A DNA stretch of 64,000 nucleotides, taken from positions 3,720,001 through 3,784,000 of the forward strand of contig NZ_CP154631.1 of the NCBI RefSeq assembly GCF_039555755.1, given 5' to 3'. A program made the position numbers and the translations under genes. Shown here piece after piece: positions 39,232-47,580 of the stretch (the stretch's first letter is position 1; each line of letters begins with the position of its first letter). Source of the DNA: Pseudomonas sediminis. Lineage in GTDB: Bacteria > Pseudomonadota > Gammaproteobacteria > Pseudomonadales > Pseudomonadaceae. The notes beneath the pieces are model-generated. The model saw only the letters and a list, made by a program, of their open reading frames with translations, had not been told where the DNA came from and did not search any database.

Positions 39232-39999
39232 ATGAACGATCAATTGCAGCCTCTAAAGAAGCAGCCGCGCGTGGGCAAAAGCAGCCGCAGCGGGACTCAG
39301 GACGATGTCGTATATGCCCACATCTTCGATGCCATTCTCGAACAGCGCCTGGCGCCTGGCACCAAGCTTAGCGAGGAGGCGTTGGGTGAGATCTTCGGCG
39401 TCAGTCGCACCATCATTCGTCGCGCCTTGTCACGTTTGGCCCACGAGGGTGTGGTGTTGCTGCGCCCGAACCGCGGTGCGGTAGTGGCCAGCCCGAGCGT
39501 CGAAGAAGCGCGGCAGATCTTCTATGCGCGTCGTTTGGTCGAGCGCGCCATCACCGAGCTGGCCGTCGAGCACGCCACCGCTGAGCAACTGGCTGAGCTA
39601 CGGCAGATGGTCAAGGACGAACAAGACAGCTTCTCGCGTGGTGACCGGGGCGCAGGTATTCGCCTGTCCGGCGAGTTCCACCTGAAGCTGGCCGAGGCTG
39701 CACGCAACGCGCCGCTGGTAAGCTTCCAGCGCAGCCTGGTGTCGCAGACCTCGCTGATCATCGCCCAGTACGAAAGCGGCAGCCGCTCGCATTGCTCCTA
39801 CGACGAACACAATCAACTGATCGACGCTATTGAAGCGCGCGATGCCGAGCGTGCGGTGCACCTGATGATGCATCACATGGATCACATCGACAGCAAGCTG
39901 AACCTGGACGAGGAAAGCGCCTCCGACGACCTGCATGCAGTGTTCTCCCACCTGCTTCAGACCAAGAAGAAAACCGGCCGCAGCGCTGCTAATCGCTGA
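39232..39999 (+). CDS. GntR-family (FCD) regulator of the purine cluster
   Basis: A 255-residue repressor-like protein. The N-terminal winged helix is at about 30-100 (DAILEQRLAPGTKLSEEALGEIFGVSRTIIRRALSRLAHEGVVLLRPNRGA). The FCD effector domain follows, with metal-binding His residues in GEFHLKLAEAARN and DEHNQLIDAI and in the HLMMHHMDHI helix. ATG 39232 is chosen over a TTG five codons upstream. It sits between the divergent permease and the guanine deaminase gene, and P. aeruginosa PA1520 is in the same place, so control of purine uptake and breakdown is inferred. Confidence 0.9.
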   Translation: MNDQLQPLKKQPRVGKSSRSGTQDDVVYAHIFDAILEQRLAPGTKLSEEALGEIFGVSRTIIRRALSRLAHEGVVLLRPNRGAVVASPSVEEARQIFYARRLVERAITELAVEHATAEQLAELRQMVKDEQDSFSRGDRGAGIRLSGEFHLKLAEAARNAPLVSFQRSLVSQTSLIIAQYESGSRSHCSYDEHNQLIDAIEARDAERAVHLMMHHMDHIDSKLNLDEESASDDLHAVFSHLLQTKKKTGRSAANR

Positions 40000-40017
40000 C
40001 CGACTGCGTGTAATAAG

Positions 40018-40049
40018 AAAGCCCCGATGCTCGCGCCTCGGGGCTTTTT
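40018..40049. terminator. rho-independent terminator after gntR
   Basis: AAAGCCCCGA (40018-40027) pairs with TCGGGGCTTT (40038-40047), then more Ts. It can serve the convergent guanine deaminase gene as well. Confidence 0.82.
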
Positions 40050-40088
40050 GGTTGGGGAGACTATGTGGCTGAGGCAGGGCACGTTTGT

Positions 40089-40112
40089 GTAGGAGCGGCT
40101 TCAGCCGCGAAG
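40089..40112. repeat. GTAGGAGCGGCTTC repeat
   Basis: A single copy with a GCGGCTTCAGCCGC palindromic core; a related copy is at 54583-54606. It lies between the gntR terminator and the guaD stop. Confidence 0.55.
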
Positions 40113-40179
40113 CTTTCAAGCATGCCTACAGCCTGATCGCGGATAAATCCCCTTCTACGAGGTGCGTAGATCGTCGTCT

Positions 40180-41484
40180 TCAATCGCGCTGGTGCACCGA
40201 TACACCGGCGGCGAAGGTCTCTTTCACGGTGCGGTCATCGCCAAGCATGGTCAGGGCGAACAGGCGTTCTTCCAGGCTCTTGGCCTGCTGCATGCGGTAA
40301 CTGATCAGCGGCGTGGCGTTGTAGTCCAGCACCAAGAAATCGGCGTCCTTGCCTGGCAGGAAGTTGCCCAGCTTGTCGTCCAGATACAGCGCGTTGGCGC
40401 CGCCTAGGGTGGCCAGGTACAGCGACTTGAACGGATCAAGCTTCTTGCCCTGCAACTGCATGATCTTGTACGCCTCGTTCAGTGATTGCAGCTGGCTGAA
40501 GCTGGTGCCGGCACCGACGTCGGTGCCGAGACCGACGCGCACGCCATGTTCTTCCAGCTTGTTCAGGTCGAACAGGCCGCTACCCAGGAACAGGTTGGAG
40601 GTCGGGCAGAAGGCGACAGCCGAGCCGGTCTCGGCCAGGCGCTTGCACTCGTCGTCGCACAGGTGCACGCCATGAGCGAACACCGCGCGCGGGCCGATCA
40701 GCTTGTGGTGGTCGTAGACGTCCAGATAGCCCTTGCGTGCCGGGAACAGTTCCTTGACCCAGGCCACTTCGGCCTTGTTCTCCGAGATATGGGTGTGCAT
40801 GTACAGGTCGGGATACTCGCCGAACAGCTTGCCGGCCAGATCCAGTTGCTCCGGCGTGCTGGTGGGAGCGAAGCGGGGGGTGACGGCGTAGTGCAGGCGG
40901 CCCTTGCCATGCCAGCGCTCGATCAGCGCCTTGCTCTCGGCATAGCCGGATTCGGCGGTATCGGTCAGGTAGTCCGCGGCGTTGCGATCCATCATCACCT
41001 TGCCGGCGATCATGCGCAGGTCGAGCTTCTGCGCCGCTTCGAAGAAGGCGTCCACCGATTGCGGATGCACGCTGCCGAACACCAGCGCAGTCGTGGTGCC
41101 GTTACGCAGCAGTTCCTTGAGGAAAATGTCCGCGACCTCGGCGGCGTGCGCCTTGTCTTCGAACTGTTTCTCGGTGGGGAAGGTGTAGGTATTGAGCCAG
41201 TCCAGCAACTGCTCGCCGTAGGAGGCGATCATGCCGGTCTGTGGGTAGTGGATATGGGTGTCGATGAAACCGGGGGTGATCAGCGCGTCGCGGTATTGCT
41301 GGATCTCGACGCCGGTCAGCTTCGGTAGCAATTCGGAAGCTTCGCCGACCTGGGCGACCTTGCCGTTCTCGATCAGCAGGATGCCGTCCTCGAAATACTG
41401 GTAGGACTGCTCGACGCCGACGACGGCCGGGTCGGCAAGGCTGTGCAGGATGGCGGCGCGATAGGCTTTGGTGTTGGTAGTCAT
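40180..41484 (-). CDS. guaD: guanine deaminase
   Basis: Zinc amidohydrolase turning guanine into xanthine plus ammonia, the substrate for xanthine dehydrogenase encoded alongside. The 434-residue protein has the metal ligands in TPGFIDTHIHYPQTGM, THISENKAEVAW and FAHGVHLCDDE, and the catalytic Asp in RVGLGTDVGAGTSFSQ. FCPTSNLFLGSGLF is also typical of guanine deaminases. It is followed upstream on the same strand by xdhC after an 88-bp gap that holds a repeat, so co-transcription with xdh is likely. Confidence 0.95.
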   Translation of the reverse strand: MTTNTKAYRAAILHSLADPAVVGVEQSYQYFEDGILLIENGKVAQVGEASELLPKLTGVEIQQYRDALITPGFIDTHIHYPQTGMIASYGEQLLDWLNTYTFPTEKQFEDKAHAAEVADIFLKELLRNGTTTALVFGSVHPQSVDAFFEAAQKLDLRMIAGKVMMDRNAADYLTDTAESGYAESKALIERWHGKGRLHYAVTPRFAPTSTPEQLDLAGKLFGEYPDLYMHTHISENKAEVAWVKELFPARKGYLDVYDHHKLIGPRAVFAHGVHLCDDECKRLAETGSAVAFCPTSNLFLGSGLFDLNKLEEHGVRVGLGTDVGAGTSFSQLQSLNEAYKIMQLQGKKLDPFKSLYLATLGGANALYLDDKLGNFLPGKDADFLVLDYNATPLISYRMQQAKSLEERLFALTMLGDDRTVKETFAAGVSVHQRD

Positions 41485-41514
41485 CTATTACGTCTCGATT
41501 GGGGCAGGTAGTGC

Positions 41515-41576
41515 GTAGGGTGCGCTGTGCGCACCACAGGCAATACGGTGTTCTTGGTGCGCGCGGCGCACCCTAC
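41515..41576. repeat. GTAGGGTGCGC inverted repeat between guaD and xdhC
   Basis: GTAGGGTGCGCTGTGCGCACC at the left and GGTGCGCGCGGCGCACCCTAC at the right are inverted copies around a short spacer. It is the same family as the leuD-leuB gap element at 9535-9600. Confidence 0.65.
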
Positions 41577-42406
41577 TGGGCGCGCCGCGAATTAGGCATC
41601 AGCTTGGCGACGCTGGACTCGCCTTTCTTCACCTCTTGGCCGAAGGTCGCGTTGTAGGTGGCGATCACTTCGCCGGCGATGGACACGGCGATTTCCACCG
41701 GCAGCTTGCCCTTCACCTCGGGCAGACCCATCGGGCAGCGCATGCGCGCCATCGAGTCCTCGGCGAAACCGCGCTCGCGCAGGCGGTGCTCGAACTTGAC
41801 GCGCTTGGTCTTCGAGCCGATCAGGCCGTAGTAGGCGAAGTCGCCACGTTTGAGGATGGCCGCGGTCAGTTCAAGGTCGAGCTGATGGTTGTGGGTCATG
41901 ACGATGTAATAGCTGCCGGGCGGCATGTTCTCCACTTCATCGACCACTTCATCGTTGACGATCTTCTCCGCGCCGGCCGGTATCTGCTCGGGGAATTCGT
42001 TTTCCCGCGAGTCGATCCAGCGCACCTTGCACGGCAGGCTGGCGAGCAGCGGTACCAGCGCGCGGCCGACGTGGCCGGCGCCGAACACGGCGATCTGCGC
42101 CTGCGGCTGACCCATGGGCTCGAACAGCAGCACGGTGGCGCCGCCGCAGCACTGGCCCAGGCTGGCGCCGAGGGAGAAACGCTCCAGGCGAGTGTCCTGG
42201 CTACGGCTGGCGAGCATCTCGCGCGCCATTTCCATGGCCTTGTATTCCAGATGGCCGCCGCCGATGGTCTCGAAGATGCGTTCGGCGGTGACCACCATCT
42301 TCGAACCGGCATTACGCGGCGTCGAGCCGCGTTCTTCGATGATGGTCACCAGCACGCAGGGCTCACCTTTTTCCAGCAGCTCGGCGAGGGCACTGATCCA
42401 GCTCAT
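41573..42406 (-). CDS. xdhC: xanthine dehydrogenase accessory protein XdhC
   Basis: Binds molybdenum cofactor, promotes its sulfuration and inserts it into XdhB. The 277-residue protein shows the XdhC/CoxI N-terminal domain (CVLVTIIEERGSTPRNAGSKMVV, IGGGHLEYKAMEMAREML, LGQCCGGATVLLFEP) and a Rossmann-like C-terminal domain (IAVFGAGHVGRALVPLLA, YIVMTHNHQLDLELTAAIL, YYGLIGSKTKRVKFEHRL). Its ATG overlaps the stop of a 43-codon ORF lying just upstream on the same strand. Confidence 0.94.
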   Translation of the reverse strand: MSWISALAELLEKGEPCVLVTIIEERGSTPRNAGSKMVVTAERIFETIGGGHLEYKAMEMAREMLASRSQDTRLERFSLGASLGQCCGGATVLLFEPMGQPQAQIAVFGAGHVGRALVPLLASLPCKVRWIDSRENEFPEQIPAGAEKIVNDEVVDEVENMPPGSYYIVMTHNHQLDLELTAAILKRGDFAYYGLIGSKTKRVKFEHRLRERGFAEDSMARMRCPMGLPEVKGKLPVEIAVSIAGEVIATYNATFGQEVKKGESSVAKLMPNSRRAQ

Positions 42407-42534
42407 TTGCTCAGCCTCCAGGAAGGCGTGGTCTGCCCCGGGCGCGGCAGGCGCCAGTTGCTCGGCGACGGGGCCAGAATCGGCTCCGGCGTCGGGCGAG
42501 CGGGTGGATTATTCGGTTCGGTGTGTTTTGTCAT
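42403..42534 (-). CDS. 43-residue Pro-rich small ORF coupled to xdhC
   Basis: An open frame of 43 codons (MTKHTEPNNPPARPTPEPIL at the start, WRLPRPGQTTPSWRLSK at the end) lies between xdhB and xdhC on the same strand. Its TGA overlaps the xdhC ATG as ATGA, the coupling seen at other real junctions in this window. Third positions are GC-rich as in genuine genes here. The ribosome site is weak, and about 11 of 43 residues are Pro. It could be a small protein, a translation-coupling leader for xdhC, or an eroded N-terminal piece. No family recognised. Confidence 0.45.
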   Translation of the reverse strand: MTKHTEPNNPPARPTPEPILAPSPSNWRLPRPGQTTPSWRLSK

Positions 42535-42562
42535 TGTTGTACACCGTGGTTTGGGGGGGGAA

Positions 42563-42641
42563 GTAGGGTGGGCTTTAGCCCACCAATACTCCCCGTTGAT
42601 GTTGGTGGGCTGAAGCGGAGCGCCGCCCGGCCCACCCTACG
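42563..42641. repeat. GTAGGGTGGGC inverted repeat between xdhB and the small ORF
   Basis: GTAGGGTGGGCTTTAGCCCACCAA on the left, TTGGTGGGCTGAAGC in the middle and GGCCCACCCTAC on the right form nested complementary arms. The right end overlaps the end of xdhB. Confidence 0.6.
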
Positions 42642-45033
42642 CTCCGGCCGTTTCCATTTCGACGGCGCTTGTTCTGGCTTGTTTCAGCTTGCGCATCTGC
42701 TCCACGCCCCAGAGCACGCGCTCAGGGGTGGCCGGGGCGTCAATCTGCGGCTGCACCTTGTAGTCCGCCAGGCTGGCCACGGCGTCCTTCAGCGCGCACC
42801 AGGCGGCGATGCCGAGCATGAAGGGCGGCTCGCCCACGGCCTTGGAGTGGAACACGGTGTCTTCCGGATTCTTGCGGTTTTCCACCAGCTTCACGCGCAG
42901 GTCGATGGGCATGTCGGCGATGGCCGGGATCTTGTAGCTGGCCGGGCCGCAGGTCATCAGCTTGCCCTTGGCGTTCCACACCAGCTCTTCGGTGGTCAGC
43001 CAGCCCATGCCCTGGACGAAGGCGCCTTCGACCTGGCCGATGTCGATGGCCGGGTTCAGCGAGTCGCCGACGTCATGCAGGATGTCGCCGCGCAACATGC
43101 GGTATTCGCCGGTCAGGGTGTCCACCAGCACTTCCACGCAGGCCACGCCGTAGGCGTAGTAGTAGAAGGGGCGGCCGGCTGCCTTGTCGCGATCGTAGTA
43201 AATCTTCGGGGTGCGGTAGAAGCCGGTCGACGACAGCGAGACCTGGCCGAAGTAGGCCTTCTGGATCATCTCTTCGAACGACAGGAAGTGATCACGCACG
43301 CGCACCTGCCCGTTGCGGAATTCGACGTCCTCCGGGGTGACCTTGTACTCGCGCACCAGGAAGTCCACCAGACGCTGCTTGATGGTCTCGGCCGCGTTCT
43401 TCGCCGCCATGCCGTTGAGGTCGGCGCCGCTGGAGGCTGCGGTCGGCGAGGTATTGGGCACCTTGTCGGTGTTGGTGGCGGTGATCTGGATGCGCTCGAT
43501 ATCGACCTGGAATACCTCGGCGACGACCTGCGCCACCTTGGTGTTGAGGCCCTGGCCCATCTCGGTGCCGCCGTGGTTCAGGTGGATCGAACCGTCGGTG
43601 TAGATATGGATCAGCGCGCCAGCCTGGTTGAGGAAGGTGGCGGTGAAGCTGATGCCGAATTTCACCGGAGTCATAGCCAGGCCTTTCTTCAGCACCGGAC
43701 TTTTCTGGTTGAAATCGATGATTTCGCGGCGGCGCTTGGCGTACTCGGCGCTTTCCTCCAGCTCGGCGGTCATCTCGTGGATGACGTTGTGCTCCACGGT
43801 CTGGTGGTAGTGGGTGACGTTGCGCTCGGTCTTGCCGTAGTAGTTGAGCTTGCGCACTTCCAGCGGGTCCTTGCCCAGGCTGCGCGCGACGGCGTCCATC
43901 ACTTCCTCGATGGCAACCATGCCCTGCGGGCCGCCGAAGCCGCGGTAGGCAGTGTTCGAGGCGGTGTTGGTCTTGCAGCGATGACCATTAATGGTGGCGT
44001 TGCCGAGGAAGTAGGCGTTGTCCGAGTGGAACATGGCGCGGTCGACGATGGAGCCGGACAGGTCCGGCGAATAGCCGCAGTTGCCGGCCAGGTCCATCTC
44101 GATGCCGTGCAGCAATCCGTCGTCATCGAAGCCGACGTCGTACTCCACGTAGAAGGGGTGACGCTTGCCGGTCATGCTCATGTCTTCCATGCGCGGCAGG
44201 CGCATTTTGGTCGGTCGGCCGGTGAGGTGCGCGATCACTGCGCACAGGCACGCCGGGCCGGCTGCCTGGGTTTCCTTGCCGCCGAAGCCGCCGCCCATGC
44301 GGCGCATGTCGATGACGATCTTGTTCATCGGCACGCCGAGCACCTCGGCAACCAGCTTCTGCACTTCAGTGGGGTTCTGCGTCGAGGTGTAGACCAGCAT
44401 GCCGCCGTCTTCAGTGGGCATCACCGAGGAAATCTGGGTTTCCAGGTAGAAGTGTTCCTGGCCACCGATATGCAGGGTGCCCTGCAGGCGGCGCGGGGCG
44501 CTGGCCAGCTTGCTGGCCGAATCGCCGATGCGATGGGTGTGGCTGGCGAGCACGAAATGCTTTTTGCGGTAGGCGTCGACCACATCGAGTACTGGCTCCA
44601 GGTCCTCGTACTCGACGATGGCAGCCATGGCCGCCTTGCGTGCGGTTTCCAGGCTGTCGGCGGCTACTGCCAGCACCACCTGGCCAACGTACTCGACCTT
44701 GCCGTCGGCCAACAGCGGGTCACCGGCGACCACCGGGCCGATATCCAGTTGGCCCGGTACGTCATCCTTGGTGATGGCGATGGCCACGCCTGGAATCTCG
44801 TAGCAGGGGCTGGTGTCGATGCGCAGGATGCGCGCATGGGCGCGATCAGACTGGCGCGCGTAGACGTGCAATTGATTGGGGAATTCCAGGCGGTCATCGA
44901 CATAGACCGCTTCGCCGGACACGTGCTTGTCCGCGCTCTCATGCTTGACGCTGCGGCCGACGCCGCTGGTCATGCCGGCGCGGAACAGGGCGGCCAGCTC
45001 TTCCTGAGATTTGTGTTCGATATGACTGGACAT
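42637..45033 (-). CDS. xdhB: xanthine dehydrogenase molybdopterin-binding subunit
   Basis: Oxidises hypoxanthine to xanthine and xanthine to uric acid at a molybdenum centre. The 798-residue subunit has the aldehyde oxidase/xanthine dehydrogenase fold with YVDDRLEFPNQLHVYARQS, the Moco region MGGGFGGKETQA, AYRGFGGPQGMVAIEEVMD, the GGTEMGQGLNTKVAQV loop, and the active-site Glu loop AVGEPPFMLGIA near the C-terminus. ATG 45033 follows GGAGACGAAG; the TTG 4 codons earlier would destroy that site. It follows xdhA after a 62-bp gap. Confidence 0.95.
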   Translation of the reverse strand: MSSHIEHKSQEELAALFRAGMTSGVGRSVKHESADKHVSGEAVYVDDRLEFPNQLHVYARQSDRAHARILRIDTSPCYEIPGVAIAITKDDVPGQLDIGPVVAGDPLLADGKVEYVGQVVLAVAADSLETARKAAMAAIVEYEDLEPVLDVVDAYRKKHFVLASHTHRIGDSASKLASAPRRLQGTLHIGGQEHFYLETQISSVMPTEDGGMLVYTSTQNPTEVQKLVAEVLGVPMNKIVIDMRRMGGGFGGKETQAAGPACLCAVIAHLTGRPTKMRLPRMEDMSMTGKRHPFYVEYDVGFDDDGLLHGIEMDLAGNCGYSPDLSGSIVDRAMFHSDNAYFLGNATINGHRCKTNTASNTAYRGFGGPQGMVAIEEVMDAVARSLGKDPLEVRKLNYYGKTERNVTHYHQTVEHNVIHEMTAELEESAEYAKRRREIIDFNQKSPVLKKGLAMTPVKFGISFTATFLNQAGALIHIYTDGSIHLNHGGTEMGQGLNTKVAQVVAEVFQVDIERIQITATNTDKVPNTSPTAASSGADLNGMAAKNAAETIKQRLVDFLVREYKVTPEDVEFRNGQVRVRDHFLSFEEMIQKAYFGQVSLSSTGFYRTPKIYYDRDKAAGRPFYYYAYGVACVEVLVDTLTGEYRMLRGDILHDVGDSLNPAIDIGQVEGAFVQGMGWLTTEELVWNAKGKLMTCGPASYKIPAIADMPIDLRVKLVENRKNPEDTVFHSKAVGEPPFMLGIAAWCALKDAVASLADYKVQPQIDAPATPERVLWGVEQMRKLKQARTSAVEMETAGA

Positions 45034-45095
45034 CTTCGTCTCCAAAACTTCGCATGCCGCCGGGTGCGCCGGCGGCGTATCAATTCACTGCACGC

Positions 45096-46550
45096 TTACG
45101 CGTAGGCGGTAACCCGGGTTTCGATCTCGGGCGACTGCTGCTCGAGGAAGAACTTGCGCAGCAGGTTCTGGGCAGTGAGCAGGCGGTATTCCTTGCTGGC
45201 GCGGAAATCCGACAGCGGGGTGAAGTCCTCAGCCAGCGCGTTGCAGGCGCCTTCGATCACGCCCGGATACCAGGCCGAACCGACCAGGGCCGCTTCGCAG
45301 GCGCTGGCGCGTTTGGGAATGGCGGCCATGCCGCCGAAGGCGATACAGGCTTCGGTGACCACACCCTCTTCGATGGTCAGGTTGAAGGCGGCGCAGACGG
45401 CGGAGATGTCGTCGTCCAGGCGCTTGGACACCTTGTAGGCGCGGAACGCCTGGTTGGCCTGGGCACGCGGCACAATGATCTTCTCGATGAATTCGGCTTC
45501 CTGACGGGCAGTCACCTTGTAATCGAGGAAGTAGTCCTGCAGTGGCAGGATGCGACGGGTGTTGCCCTGGCGCAGGGCAATCTGCGCGCCGAGGGCGATC
45601 AGCAGCGGTGGGGCGTCGCCGATGGGCGAGGCGTTGCCGATGTTGCCGCCCAGGGTACCCTGGTTGCGAATCTGCAGCGAGGCGAAGCGGTGCAGCAATT
45701 CGCCGAAGTCCGGGTATTCGCGCGACAGCGCTTCGTAGCAGTCGGACAGGGCGGCGGCAGCGCCGATTTCGATGGAGCTGTCGGTCACCTCGATGCGCTT
45801 CATGTCTTCGATATGGCCGACGTAGATCATCACCGGCAATTCACGGTGGAACTGGGTGACTTCCAGGGCCAGGTCGGTGCCTCCAGCGAGCAGGCGTGCC
45901 TCAGGGTTGGCGGCGTAGAGGTCGGCCAGGTCGGCCACGGTCAGCGGTACCAGGCAGCGTTTGTCACCGCTATTGAGCTCGGCCGTCTCGCGCGGAGCGA
46001 TGGACTTGAGTCGGGCCACGGTGTCGCGTTCGAAGGCATCGAATTGATCCGGCTGCTTCTGGCAGCAGGCCTGTTCAGCGGCGTCGATGATCGGGCGGTA
46101 GCCAGTGCAGCGGCACAGGTTGCCGGCCAGAGCTTCCATGGTTTGGCCCTTGTCGTACCCGGTGGCGCCTGACGCGGCCCGGTTCTTTTGCAGGGCGAAC
46201 AACGACATGATGAAGCCGGGGGTGCAGAAGCCACACTGCGAGCCATGGCAGTCGACCATAGCCTGCTGCACGCTGTGCAGCTTGCCCTGGTGTTTGAGGT
46301 CTTCGACGGTGATCAGTTGCTTGCCATGCAGGCTGGAAACGAAGGTCAGGCAGGAATTGAGGGTGCGATAGCGTACGCGCTCGCCCTCGAGCTCGCCCAC
46401 CACCACGGTGCAGGCACCGCAGTCGCCGGAGGCGCAGCCTTCCTTGGTTCCGGTTTTGCCGACGTGCTCACGCAGGTAATTGAGCACGGTGACGTTGGGG
46501 TCCAGGGCATGCTCTGTGCGCAGCTCCCGGTTGAGTAAAAACTGGATCAA
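45096..46550 (-). CDS. xdhA: xanthine dehydrogenase small subunit (2Fe-2S and FAD)
   Basis: Carries electrons from the Moco subunit through two [2Fe-2S] clusters to FAD and NAD+. The 484-residue protein has a plant-type ferredoxin domain (GCASGDCGACTVVVGE), a second helical cluster domain (GFCTPGFIMSLFAL and NLCRCTGYRPIIDAAEQA) and a CO-dehydrogenase-type FAD domain (LLAGGTDLALEV, LGGNIGNASPIGDAPP). It begins with a rare TTG codon, supported by GGAGG six bases upstream. A large palindrome lies about 107-145 bp before it, a likely operator. Confidence 0.95.
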   Translation of the reverse strand: MIQFLLNRELRTEHALDPNVTVLNYLREHVGKTGTKEGCASGDCGACTVVVGELEGERVRYRTLNSCLTFVSSLHGKQLITVEDLKHQGKLHSVQQAMVDCHGSQCGFCTPGFIMSLFALQKNRAASGATGYDKGQTMEALAGNLCRCTGYRPIIDAAEQACCQKQPDQFDAFERDTVARLKSIAPRETAELNSGDKRCLVPLTVADLADLYAANPEARLLAGGTDLALEVTQFHRELPVMIYVGHIEDMKRIEVTDSSIEIGAAAALSDCYEALSREYPDFGELLHRFASLQIRNQGTLGGNIGNASPIGDAPPLLIALGAQIALRQGNTRRILPLQDYFLDYKVTARQEAEFIEKIIVPRAQANQAFRAYKVSKRLDDDISAVCAAFNLTIEEGVVTEACIAFGGMAAIPKRASACEAALVGSAWYPGVIEGACNALAEDFTPLSDFRASKEYRLLTAQNLLRKFFLEQQSPEIETRVTAYA

Positions 46551-46914
46551 GGACGACCTCCAGGCATTTTATTGTTATGAATCGTTGGCTCGCCGGGTGA
46601 TCTGCGTGCACTGCAAGGTCCGGGCGAGATTGGTCATGGAGGCAATCTAGGGTTTTCTGACTTTTGGGTCAATAAATTTCTGACCTGAAAGTCAGTCTAT
46701 TTTTGGCAGTATGATCCGTGAGACTGGCCATTCTGCTTGATGGCTTCCGCCCTGCAGGGCGCTCCGAGATTCGTGCAGCAAGTGTCATGCCGTACGCTTG
46801 GCCCGGATGCGCCCTGTGTTACACTCGCCGCCAGATTTTCTTGCTCCCGCCCAGCCGTGGCGGGGCTCTCAGACTCGACCGCCTGCCCCTGGATCGACGT
46901 AAATAAGGAATGTC
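46551..46914. promoter_or_regulatory. divergent xdhA/gntR control region
   Basis: A 364-bp gap. Besides the palindrome at 46657-46695, CTGTGTTACAC near 46812 is a weaker GntR-like half-palindrome close to the gntR start. The alkB2-like gene remembered at this place in P. aeruginosa is absent. Confidence 0.5.
46657..46695. promoter_or_regulatory. 39-bp palindromic operator candidate upstream of xdhA
   Basis: CTGACTTTTGGGTCA (46657-46671) and TGACCTGAAAGTCAG (46681-46695) are inverted copies with 2 mismatched central positions, separated by 9 bases of AT-rich sequence. Each half also contains its own TGAC...GTCA dyad, as expected for two regulator dimers. The divergently transcribed GntR gene is the obvious source of the binding protein. 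Confidence 0.6.
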
Positions 46915-47574
46915 ATGACGTTCAAGGCCCTGGACAGCCTCGCCGAGCAAATTGCGCATTACCTGGCCGAGCGCATCATTCGCGGTGAGCTCAAGGAACG
47001 TGAGCGCATTCAGGAGCAGAAAGTCACCCAGGCCCTTAACGTCAGTCGTGGTTCGGTACGCGAAGCGCTGCTCATTCTCGAGCGCCGCCACCTGATCGTG
47101 ATCCTGCCGCGCCGCGGTGCCCAGGTCAGCGAACTGACCCCGCACCACGTCACCAGCCTCTATGCGCTGAGCATCGAGCTTTACGCCATGCTGGCCCGCG
47201 CGGTGATCGAACGCTGGCAGGTGGAGTCCGATCTGGCGCCGTTCATCGAGATCAAAAATCGCCTGCAGGACAGCCTCGAGCGCGACGATATCAGCGCCTT
47301 TGTCGAGAACAGCTTCGACGTGATGCGCGCCGCCTTTCCCTTCGCCGACAACCCCTATCTACAGGAAACCCTGGAGAATCTGCTGCCGGCCATCAGCCGC
47401 ACCTACCACCTGGCGCTGGAGCGGCGCAAAGGCGAGATGGGCCAGTTCATGAATACCTTCGCCAGCCTGCTGCAGGCGATCATCGCCCGCGACCCAGTGA
47501 GTGCCCGCGAGGTGCTGCAGTCCTATGGTGAGCACAACTGCCAGCTGGTGCTGGCGACTTTGGCCGAGCGATAA
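46915..47574 (+). CDS. GntR-family (FCD) regulator next to xdhA
   Basis: A 219-residue protein with a winged helix at about 10-75 (QIAHYLAERIIRGELKERERIQEQKVTQALNVSRGSVREALLILERRHLI) and an FCD-type all-helical effector domain. The usual metal-ligand pattern (D-x3-H ... H) is poorly matched: NSFDVMRAAFPFADNPYL has Arg where the His is expected. It is divergent from xdhA and directly precedes smc by 6 bp, so smc may depend in part on its promoter. P. aeruginosa PA1526 is in the same position. Confidence 0.88.
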   Translation: MTFKALDSLAEQIAHYLAERIIRGELKERERIQEQKVTQALNVSRGSVREALLILERRHLIVILPRRGAQVSELTPHHVTSLYALSIELYAMLARAVIERWQVESDLAPFIEIKNRLQDSLERDDISAFVENSFDVMRAAFPFADNPYLQETLENLLPAISRTYHLALERRKGEMGQFMNTFASLLQAIIARDPVSAREVLQSYGEHNCQLVLATLAER

Positions 47575-47580
47575 GCCCAG

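Noticed and set aside
39033..39371. A 112-codon plus-strand frame in front of gntR
   Set aside because: Trp/Phe/Cys-rich translation, no ribosome site, and it overlaps the start of gntR in another frame.
42523..45105. An 860-codon open frame on the plus strand opposite xdhB
   Set aside because: It is the reverse reading of a clear molybdopterin enzyme, rich in His/Gly/Val/Gln as expected for antisense of high-GC codons. No domain recognised.
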